64,000 nt of DNA from Hydractinia symbiolongicarpus (lineage: Eukaryota > Cnidaria > Hydrozoa > Anthoathecata > Hydractiniidae), in assembly GCF_029227915.1 (NCBI RefSeq), contig NC_079878.1:19865501-19929500 (forward strand), written 5' to 3'. This document shows, piece by piece, positions 55,760 to 64,000 of this stretch (its first letter is position 1; the number at the start of each line of letters is the position of its first letter). The notes below the pieces were generated by a model that worked only from the letters and a program-made list of their open reading frames with translations, searched no databases and was not told where the DNA came from. Position numbers and translations under genes: made by a program.

Positions 55760-57165
55760 ACCTAGACCGCTTAACTAATAATGCCATAAACAAGTGCCGA
55801 ATTTGTTGACTTTTGTTCTGAAATTCCATTTTTCTCTCAAAATTGAACGAAACGAGAGAAATATGAGGCGTTTAACTGATACTGTCATAGACAAGTGCCG
55901 AATTTGTTGACTTTTGTTCTGAAATTCCATTTTTCTGTCAAAATTGAACGAAACGAGAGAAATATGAAGCGTTTAACTGATACTGTCATAGACAAGTGCC
56001 GAATTTGTTGACTTTTGTTCTGAAATTTTATTTTCCGGCCAAAATTTAGCGAAACGAGAGAAAGTTGGAGCGCTTAACTGATAATGCTATGGACAAGTGC
56101 CGAATTTGTTGACTTTTGTTCTGAAATTTCATTTTTCTGTCAAAATTGAACGAAACGAGAGAAATATGAAGCGTTTAACTGATACTGTCATAGACAAGTG
56201 CCGAATTTGTTGACTTTTGTTCTGAAATTTTATTTTCCGGCCAAAATTTAGCGAAACGAGAGAAAGTTGGAGCGCTTAACTGATAATGCTATGGACAAGT
56301 GCCGAATTTGTTGACTTTTGTTCTGAAATTTCATTTTTCTGTCAAAATTGAACGAAACGAGAGAAATATGAAGCGTTTAACTGATACTGTCATAGACAAG
56401 TGCCGAATTTGTTGACTTTTGTTCTGAAATTTTATTTTCCGGCCAAAATTTAGCGAAACGAGAGAAAGTTGGAGCGCTTAACTGATAATGCTATGGACAA
56501 GTTCCGAATTTGTTGACTTTTGTTCTGAAATTTCATTTTTCTGTCAAAATTGAACGAAACGAGAGAAATATGAAGCGCTAAACTGATAATGCTATGGACA
56601 AGTTCCGAATTTGTTGACTTTTGTTCTGAAATTTCATTTTTCTGTCAAAATTGAACGAAACGAGAGAAATATGAAGCGCTAAACTGATAATGCTATGGAC
56701 AAGTGCCGAATTTGTTGACTTTTGTTCTGAAATTTTATTTTTCTGTCAAAATTGAACGAAACGAGAGAAATATGAAGCGCTTAACTGATAATGCTATGGA
56801 CAAGTGCCGAATTTGGTGATTTTTGTTCTGAAATTTCATTTTTCTGTCAAAATTGAACGAAACGAGAGAAATATGAAGCGTTTAACTGATACTGTCATAG
56901 ACAAGTGCCGAATTTGTTGACTTTTGTTCTGAAATTTTATTTTCCGGCCAAAATTTAGCGAAACGAGAGAAAGTTGGAGCGCTTAACTGATAATGCTATG
57001 GACAAGTGCCGAATTTGGTGATTTTTTTTCTGAAATTTCATTTTTCTGTCAAAATTGAACGAAACGAGAGAAATATGAAGCGCTTAACTGATAATGCTAT
57101 GGACAAGTGCCGAATTTGGTGATTTTTGTTCTGAAATTTTATTTTCCTGTCAATATTGAACGCGA
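55760..57165 (+). repeat. 101-bp satellite, about 14 units
   Basis: The word CAAGTGCC (or CAAGTTCC) occurs at 55791, 55892, 55993, 56094, 56195, 56296, 56397, 56498, 56599, 56700, 56801, 56902, 57003 and 57104, exactly 101 bp apart each time. Two subtypes exist: one with GATACTGTCATAGACAAG and, in most units, TTTTCCGGCCAAAATTTAGC; the other with GATAATGCTATGGACAAG and TTTCTGTCAAAATTGAAC. Units 3-8 alternate as dimers. The array starts about 70 bp after the stop of the KDZ-like gene. Confidence 0.97.
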
Positions 57166-57560
57166 CAAAAGCATTATCTAAACTTTTATCAAAGGCCTAA
57201 TTTACCGAAACAACCGTACGTCTTATGTATGATTGCTTCTAAAAGCAGGACGCTTTTCCCGAATGTTTATCAAAAGTCTAATTAACGAAACACCCGTACG
57301 TCTTGTGGATGGATTGCTTCTAGATACAGGACCCTTTTCCCGAATGTTTATCAAAAGTCTAATTCACCGAAACAATCGTATCTTTTACGTATGGAGTACT
57401 TTATGAAACAGGAGCTCTTTTTTCTAAATGTTTATCAGAGACCCGCTTTACCGAAATAACCGAATCTCTTATGTATGGATTGCTTCTAAAATCGAGAATT
57501 CTCACCTGAATACTTTGGTAAGGTACTTTCGCAAATGTTAGCTAATTTTATGTGTATGGA
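57166..57560 (+). repeat. Degenerate ~81-bp tandem repeat
   Basis: Four to five diverged units share AATGTTTATCAAAAGTCTAATT, CCGAAACAACCGTACGTCTT and TGTATGGATTGCTTCT, with spacing of about 81-83 bp. The array begins where the 101-bp satellite ends. It is clearly older than the satellite. Confidence 0.8.
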
Positions 57561-58137
57561 TTGCTCCTGACCTGCCAATTCTTAATGTTTTGTAAAAGCC
57601 ACAGATATAAATTTCTACTGCCTCTTAATGAAATAAAAATCTGATATTAAAGTACCACATCAAATGCGATTAACAATTTATCTCGAAAATCAAATAAAAG
57701 AATAATTTTAACAAAAGATCTTTGGCTTTCCTGAAATAAAGGCAGTCTAGGAGGGGATTAAACACAAGACAACGATAAACATTTGCGTAGATATTTACGT
57801 TCCATCTTATAATACATATATAAGTATATCTTATAAGTATACTACACCAAATGTCAATAAGAAAACTAATTAAGCAAGAACATATTTGTTAATCTTGTTC
57901 TGCTTGTGCTAACGCATTCGCCTATTGTTTATCTTAATGTCAATAAAGTTTGCTGCAATCTTTGTTCATATAAACAATAACAATAACAGCCAGTGGATTT
58001 CATTCTTCACTAAAAAACAAAATAAAGAATACAAAGCAATTCTCCGGAACTTGCAGACAACACATAAAGGTCTAATAGTAATCTAAAAAGATGTGTGTCC
58101 AAAAAAAAGCTAAAATAATAAAAAATCAAGGACTTAC

Positions 58138-58207
58138 ATTCACGTTGTAGGGATCTCCGTTTGATATTGTTCTTACGATTTCTCATATCAGTAATTGGCT
58201 GTTCGTC
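58138..58207 (-). other. Candidate internal exon (minus strand)
   Basis: A 70-base open stretch with an AG acceptor after a TTATATAG tract and a GTAAGTCC donor. It reads DEQPITDMRNRKNNIKRRSL and three more codons without a stop. The basic composition and strong donor are suggestive. No flanking exon was found, so it may be chance or a lone relic. Confidence 0.3.
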
Positions 58208-58404
58208 CTATATAATCAAAAATACAATTTAGCAAAGCAAAACAGAAAATCCATGTCAAGATTTAACCTAAATATAACGTAAATATTTCTTAATAAGCCT
58301 GCTTCATGTATAATGAATGTATAAAGTAAATAAACATTTTGCTTTAGTTCAAAATAGAGTCTGTATAACTTTTTAAATAATTGTGTGAAAGTTCAACAAA
58401 CAGT

Positions 58405-58590
58405 TAAGAAGTTTCCTCAAATAATTATTTCTAAATGTTGTAAAAAAGAGGAAGTATAAAAACATTTACCACAAATAGTAATAAATGGAAACATTTGGGA
58501 AGTTTCCTCAAATAATTATTTTTTAATGCTAGAAATATATAAATAAAAAAAAACATCTATATATGCATGCAGATAGTAATGAATGGAAAT
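58405..58590 (+). repeat. Two-copy direct repeat (~92 bp)
   Basis: AGTTTCCTCAAATAATTATTT occurs at 58411 and 58500, followed in both by an A-rich stretch and AGTAATRAATGGAAA. Confidence 0.55.
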
Positions 58591-60917
58591 TCGTTTTACT
58601 TAATTGAACAAATTTCTTTATACAGAAAAGTCTTTGTTGGTACACATTGCATTTTCATTGCTGTTTTTTAGGCTGAATCAAAGAAAAAGATTTATGTGGA
58701 GTATTTGTTTCACTAGTACTAGTGGCTTTATACCATAGATTACAACTATGTGCAGTTTTCATGAATACAAATAGGTCTGATATCAATTTTTAATAGCCAA
58801 TTGCTTTTTTCAAGTACACGTTTCAGGAAAATGACTGTATTTTTTGAGCTTGGTGATTTGTTGTTAATAATTTTGCCTGCAGACATATGTATTGGTTTTG
58901 ACACATAATCAAAACACTTGCAAACACTGTGGCAAAAAAGTAGCGATGTATGTCACTCACTAACTGCACATGCTTGTTGGTTCTTTGTTCTTTTTTGCTT
59001 TATATTGCAACGCATATCTTAAAGATCCAAACAATGCTTTCAATTCTGTTGACATGGTCACAAAAAAGACAACCAGAAATAAACAGACTTGTAGACTACA
59101 CATCTATTGAGAAAATTGTATTACATCCAGTCTATTGGAGAAATCCATTCCAATTAAATTTAAAAAAAAGTTTTGCGGTATCAGTACCTTGGCCTATATG
59201 ATTTTCATCAAGTAATATGCAGGAATATTGGAATACCATGCTTGACTCTGTACAGTTAATCAGTTAATACTAAGATATTAATGGAATAACAATACAGAAT
59301 CACTGAATTGTTTCACATGGATTAAATTCCATGTGGACTAATTTTTGTGGATGTGGAATCGCCTGTAGTTAGTTTGCAGGTGACATTTTAATGGTATATT
59401 TTGAGCTGACTAATTAATGTGGATAACAGTTTTATTGTAGACAGACTTACTGCAAATATCTCAAGTGGACTTAATTTGACCTTTTTTTTTAAGCAACAAT
59501 ACCATGAATTTTAAACTGATGCTAAATATAATCAGTAGGAAGGGCATGTTTGGCCAATGCAGTTTTGATACACAAAGAAATATTGACATAAATTCTGTAT
59601 TTTTTCTTAAAAAAACAAAAAATATGTTTCCTGTTTTTTAAAATGGATGTTGGATTTTATGAGGCAACATTTGTTTTTTTAAAACATCAAACTAACCTAA
59701 AAACGTTGGCATTTTGGTATATATATGATATGTTACTTTTTTAAGACAAATTTCAAAGTTCAATCTATGCTTAATCATTCTAAGCTCACTCATCTAGATA
59801 ATGAAAAAACATGTTACCACCCTAATAACTCCTCCTACAAGGGTGCCAATAAACCGCATCACGCCGTTAAAAGTGCAGGCGTTTTTGGGCGAGTTAGGCG
59901 TTTTAAATAAAAATCAAGTGTTCGCCCGAAAAACACGCATAGACCCGAACAAAAACACAAAAACAATCAAAGATCAACCACAAATGATTCAAAAAACTAT
60001 AAAAATTAAAATAAACTTACTATGTGGTTGTGAAGTTCTTAAATGAACTGTTTTTGATGGTTTTGATAAGATTTACTTGATAAATAACTTATATATGAAC
60101 TTCATTAACTCCTTTCTCTTCAAGCGCCTTCTTCCAACTGTCGTCTGCATGGTATGTTACAAGGAATTGCATTGCATTTCAGGAATGCTTCGGGCTAGTT
60201 CAAAAAAGTGCGGCCGGTTTGGAGGACAACTGCCAATTTAATTCGAAAAGTCGCCAGAACTCTCCCTTATTTTGCGGCTTATCGGCACCCTCTTGTACTC
60301 CTCCAAGGTTATAAAATGTTTTACCCCTTGTTTGCTATCAAATTTCTAAGGATTTCCAATCCCCTGGCAGGAGTGCTTATTCCTTTCTCCCTATCTATAC
60401 TACTTCTTTTATATAGCTATTAACAATTTCAAGGACTTAGAAGTTCACCCCCTCCCCCCCTCTTATTTGACTCTTTAAGATAAGGTTGTTTGTTCTTAGC
60501 TATACATTTGTCTCATTGACAATCATTAATTTTTGTAACACTGGACTATAGCTTGTTATTATATAGCTAGCTATATTTTAGCTACGTAGAGGCTAGCTAA
60601 CTACACAAAAAGTTGACAAGCTGTCAGCATAAAAGCTAACTGTGGCTGAGAAATATTCAAACGTAAACAGTACCTTTTAGAATGCCGTCTTGACCACTGT
60701 ACTGTTGTCTGTATGTAAAGTCATCTCCCTATCCATCTCTCCCCTGCCTACACCAACCGGAGCTTGCATCCAGCTCGTCGCAGTCAGGGCTGCAATCTTT
60801 TAAATACCCTGCCATGTGACCCACATTGGCCAATTAAATAGTTCCATTACGTCATTTTTGTGTGGTCTCAGATTGACCGATAATCCCCCTCGTTGTGTGC
60901 GCAAAACATAAACAAAT

Positions 60918-61620
60918 ATGGCGCATGCCTTAGCGAATCTTCGTTCGTGTGTGCAAGAATTTCAACTACAAGATCACGAAGAAACTACTTCAAACATACA
61001 CAAGCGTTGGTGTATGTGAGTAGAAAATTTGGAATATTGTTTTACTTTTGAAGGACTAGATACAGTACCGACAGAAGATGGGGCTGTCTCACCAGACGTT
61101 AAGAAACAGCGCTCCTAGCCTTAGGCGGCCATCAGTTGCGAGAGCTCTACAACACCCTCGAAGATACAGGGACGACATACACCGAGGCAAAGAGGTAGAT
61201 CGAAGAGCATTTCAAAGGTTCAAAGAATCTCACTGCAGAAAGATACAAATTTTTCTGCATGAGACCGCTATCAACTCAAGAAACTCATGATCAATGGGTT
61301 ACTCGTTTAAAGACTAAAGCTAGAGACTGTGAGTTTGATCAAATGAACATGAAGGAAGCAATTACGTTGGTGGTTACTCTACACACACCGATTCCTAAAT
61401 TGCAAACAGCTGTCATACGAGATGATATGACTTTCGACCAAATGATGAAACTGGCACAATCTATGGAGCTGGCTCACCGAGAAGTTAGCTACATGAAGGC
61501 AAACACAATGGTACCTCATAACACTCAATCGGCGGAGAATATCGACTTAACAAATTGGCACATTATGCTGATCAGCAAGGTATGCGGCTGGCACCAAAGA
61601 AGCCAGCCAACAAATCAACA
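60918..61620 (+). pseudogene. Gypsy Gag, frameshifted
   Basis: The first ATG is at 60918 (MAHALANLRSCVQEFQLQDH). Later blocks, in other frames, are RLKTKARDCEFDQMNMKEAI and TFDQMMKLAQSMELAHREVS (61259-61630 frame). Gag forms the particle shell; this one has the helical capsid-like pattern of invertebrate Gypsy elements. I count at least three frame changes and an early TGA at about 61017. Confidence 0.75.
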
Positions 61621-61631
61621 AAAATGTTGAG

Positions 61632-62300
61632 TTGTGTCGTTATTGTGGAGAAACGACACCACAAAAAGGAAGTTGCAAAGCAAGAGGTGCCACATGTAAT
61701 AACTGTGGCAAGAAAAATCATTTTTCAAGAGTTTGTGAAAGCAAGAAAGTCAACTTGCTTATTGCACAGCCAGGACCACAAGGAGGGTCATTTTACGAAT
61801 ATGGACCAACAGAAATTAAACTTGATGCAGTGAAGGAGAAGCTACGAACCACCAGTGAAAACTATCCATCCACTGTAATCGAGGTAAACATCGACAACAC
61901 CAGGATCACTATGCAAGTAGATTCGGGGGCAGATGCAAATGTAATTCCATGGAATGTTTATGAAGAACACTTAAAACACATTCCTCTTCGATCAACCAAG
62001 GCGAAACTGCAACCATACAACTCAGTTACATTACCAATCAAGGGGGCATTTGAGGCACAAATCACTGCCAACAACAACAACAATGTCCAGGCTACCTTTT
62101 ATGTAGCAGAGGGAGCTGCTGCACAAAGTTTAATGGGCAAATACACAGCTTTCGATTTAGATGTATTGGCTATCAATGTAAATCATCTTGACAACCAACA
62201 AACTGTAAAACAGGTACACACCCAAGTACAACATCTAGATTATAGAGAAATGGCCAAACATCTAACTCCCATAGAGACATCGGTTGAACTTAAAAAGTAG
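61632..62300 (+). pseudogene. Gypsy nucleocapsid zinc knuckles and aspartic protease
   Basis: A clean 222-codon frame. It starts in a CX2C ... knuckle-like segment (CRYCGETTPQKGSCKARG) and a classical CCHC knuckle CNNCGKKNHFSRVC (residues 22-35). The protease active site is MQVDSGADANVIPW (DSG at residues 97-99). The frame ends at a TAG before RT, so Pol would need a shift or the stop is a mutation. The upstream Gag frame runs into it with an overlap. Confidence 0.85.
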
Positions 62301-62345
62301 CTTGAAGTTACAACACACAATCAAGAACAGAAGGTTGATGCAATC

Positions 62346-62870
62346 ATGCACCACTTTGATGTAGTATTCAATGGCATTGGGAAGCATAAATATCTTTGGG
62401 TTCACCTTCATATTGATGAAACAGTGTGCCCAGTTGTGCAAGTGCAACGTCGTATTCCGTTTGCACACCGTGAAAAGTTGGAGACTCTGTTACAGGAGCT
62501 TGAAAAGGAAGATGTCATTGAACGGGTAGAGGGACCAACTGACTGGGTCTCCAACATTGTCATAACACCAAAAACCGATCCATCACAAATTAGAATGAGT
62601 ATTGACATGACTACCGCCAATAAAGCAATTCAACGCACGTGTCATATCATACCAACGATTGAGGAACTTGAATTGGGCATGCCATTTTTCTAAGCTGGAC
62701 ATGAACCATGATTATAATCAATTTGAACTTGATGACTCATCTCGATACGTCACAGTGTTTTACACTCATAAAGGCCTACGCTAATTCAAGCGACTCAACT
62801 TTGGCACCAATTCAGCTGCAGAAGTATTCCATGATGAAATGACATGGTATCTCTCAAACAGTGACAATAT
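62346..62870 (+). pseudogene. Gypsy reverse transcriptase, N-terminal half
   Basis: FNGIGKHKYLWVHLHIDETV, RRIPFAHREKLETLLQELEK, TDWVSNIVITPKTD and MSIDMTTANKAIQ are typical of the RT fingers; after a one-base shift at about 62690 come FSKLDMNHDYNQFEL and FGTNSAAEVFHDEM. The catalytic Asp of the KLD block is present. The sequence leaves the family at about 62870, so palm motif YxDD, RNase H and integrase are absent. Confidence 0.85.
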
Positions 62871-63828
62871 TGTGATTATTATTAATATTTAATTTTATAG
62901 TTCTGTGGAAACAGGTTTTACGAAATTTCTCAGTAGTTGTTTCAGTTTAGTTTCGCGCGATCCAAATTTCTCGTACCTTCTGAAAAGAAATATTCCGCAT
63001 ATATATATATTGTATTTTTGACAAAAAATCACTACTTTGCGCAACGAGTTGATGTTGTATTGCGGTGAGTTTATTTTACAACCTCGTCCCAGGGTTTTCT
63101 ACGATACTCCAGTCCCAGCGTTTTCTATGATACTCAGTTTTCGTGATTTCCCAGATATCAGCTGCAGTAAGATGTAAGCACCTCGCCGTATTATATCAAA
63201 GAGAAACAAAAACACTAGGGACAACTATTGGCTAGTTTCAATTTTGCTTGCAACTTGCGTAATGCTTCGCAACCTTTTTTAATTTCTAGTTACCTTTAGT
63301 AAACTTACGCAGGGAGTTGCAAAGTTGGGGAGTTAGCGAGTTGCGACGCAGTGAGTTGGGAAGTTGCATCTACAATTTGTTTTTTTTTAATTCACCGGTT
63401 TGCCGATTCTAGCTTTGAGTAACCCGGGTCCACAATCTAGCGTAGAGCAAATCAACCTCCTCCCCAGTGTCTTTTTTACTAATTTTGTCGCAAATTGGGG
63501 TCATGTCATGATTGGTAAGATCTAGGAAACTAAAAGCTCGATTCAAATCATCCAGAACGAAATGCATCTACTGTCCTCGTATTTTTCCTTTTCGATCGAT
63601 CGATTTCTTGAGGGGTTAAGACGCCCAGACCAAAACGCAGTTTAATAATTTACACATCGACTAATCTTTTATTGATTAAACAAATGAGGAGAACAAGGTA
63701 AGCTTGTTATTGTCAGCTTAATTAAATGATAAGCAAATGGGATGTATTTAGCCAAAGTTTTGATAGGAACTTTCGATGCAACATACTATTTTCCGGTTAC
63801 ATTTTGGATACCTTGATCATTTTGTCAG
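62871..63828. other. Non-coding region
   Basis: No frame of note. A short (AT)n run is at about 62999-63010, and a near-duplicate CCCAG(G/C)GTTTTCTA(C/T)GATACTC at 63089-63135. Confidence 0.45.
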
Positions 63829-63986
63829 ACGACGAATCGTTATCTGATACCGCCAAGCCACCACAGAAAAAGACAAAAATTGAAAAGTAAGTAAATATTG
63901 TATTGTGTAGGATTCCTACGTACACTTTGTTTTATAACACTTGTTTTATCAGGTACCGTAAATCGTCGAATCGTTGGAAGCTGTAA
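63829..63986 (+). CDS. Possible last two exons of a gene running in from the left
   Basis: Exon 63829-63886 has an acceptor after TCATTTTGTCAG and a strong donor GTAAGT; a 66-bp intron ends in TTGTTTTATCAG; exon 63953-63986 ends at TAA. Joined, they read DDESLSDTAKPPQKKTKIEK then YRKSSNRWKL and stop. The PPQKKTK stretch resembles a nuclear localisation signal. No upstream exon in a matching phase was found; the short MRRT frame at about 63687 does not fit the phase. So this is a candidate only. Confidence 0.35.
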
Positions 63987-64000
63987 CATAGGGGTTAATT

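Larger units (their letters stand above)
57561..60917. other. 3.3-kb mostly non-coding region
   Basis: AT-rich. I see one candidate minus-strand exon (listed), a two-copy repeat at 58405-58590, and small frames without known content (58950-59201, 59725-60046, 60208-60423). The last few hundred bases are more GC-rich and should be the 5' leader or LTR of the Gypsy element whose gag starts at 60918. Confidence 0.45.
60918..62870 (+). mobile_element. Second Ty3/Gypsy-type element, 5' part only
   Basis: Gag, zinc knuckles, aspartic protease and the N-terminal RT follow one another on the plus strand, and the sequence stops being retroviral-like at about 62870, before the YxDD box. It belongs to a different Gypsy lineage from the copy at the left edge. 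Several frameshifts make it inactive. Confidence 0.88.

Noticed and set aside
55760-57165. Possible CRISPR array from regularly spaced repeats
   Set aside because: The 101-bp unit is repeated in full with no unique spacers, and the context is an animal genome. It is a satellite.

Overview
The window is animal (metazoan) nuclear DNA: AT-rich, with GT-AG introns, no bacterial-type operons, and a dense load of eukaryotic transposable elements of several classes, most of them broken. The mix best fits an early-branching aquatic invertebrate, most likely a cnidarian and possibly a hydrozoan. It includes Penelope-like elements with hammerhead ribozymes, Gypsy and LINE fragments, pogo and piggyBac transposons, a KDZ-like transposase gene, and a secreted precursor built like Hydra arminins. 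The phylum is an inference; nothing here names the species.

Layout. 1-2.9 kb: Gypsy polyprotein (protease, RT, RNase H, start of integrase), cut off by a repeat. 3-8.6 kb: inverted-repeat elements and a decayed mobile gene family joining a retroelement-type PD-(D/E)XK-like domain to a USP-type deubiquitinase; the family recurs at 16.2-18.4 kb. 10.5-13.1 kb: pogo/Tigger-type transposon with terminal inverted repeats and a transposase carrying a C-terminal PHD-like finger. 13.4-20.1 kb: LINE fragment and two different piggyBac transposases, all on the minus strand. 23.8-27.3 kb: two almost identical, 5'-truncated Penelope-like elements in inverted orientation, each with an intact RT/GIY-YIG frame and a hammerhead ribozyme.

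30.2-31.7 kb: a compact four-exon gene for a secreted precursor (signal peptide, acidic pro-region, Lys-Arg site, then a mature part made of Ser-Ser-Tyr-Arg-Arg-Arg repeats). 32.1-39.1 kb: a five-unit tandem array of a 1,385-bp repeat, each unit holding a long hairpin. 39.5-40.3 kb: a second, decayed Penelope-like element sharing sequence with that array. 43-47 kb: remains of an integrase-type element and of a LINE reverse transcriptase. 49.8-55.7 kb: an intact 15-exon gene for a 1,345-residue protein with SWIM-like cysteine clusters and a KDZ-superfamily transposase-like domain, followed by a 101-bp satellite (about 14 units) and an 81-bp degenerate array. 60.9-62.9 kb: a truncated Gypsy element (gag, zinc knuckles, protease, start of RT). 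The window ends in what may be the last exons of a host gene.

Only two genes look intact with all splice sites: the secreted cationic precursor and the KDZ-like gene. The two Penelope frames are intact from their truncation points. In both spliced genes an AG lies directly before the ATG, which would fit a spliced-leader acceptor or a 5'UTR intron. All family calls come from reading motifs, not from database searches.
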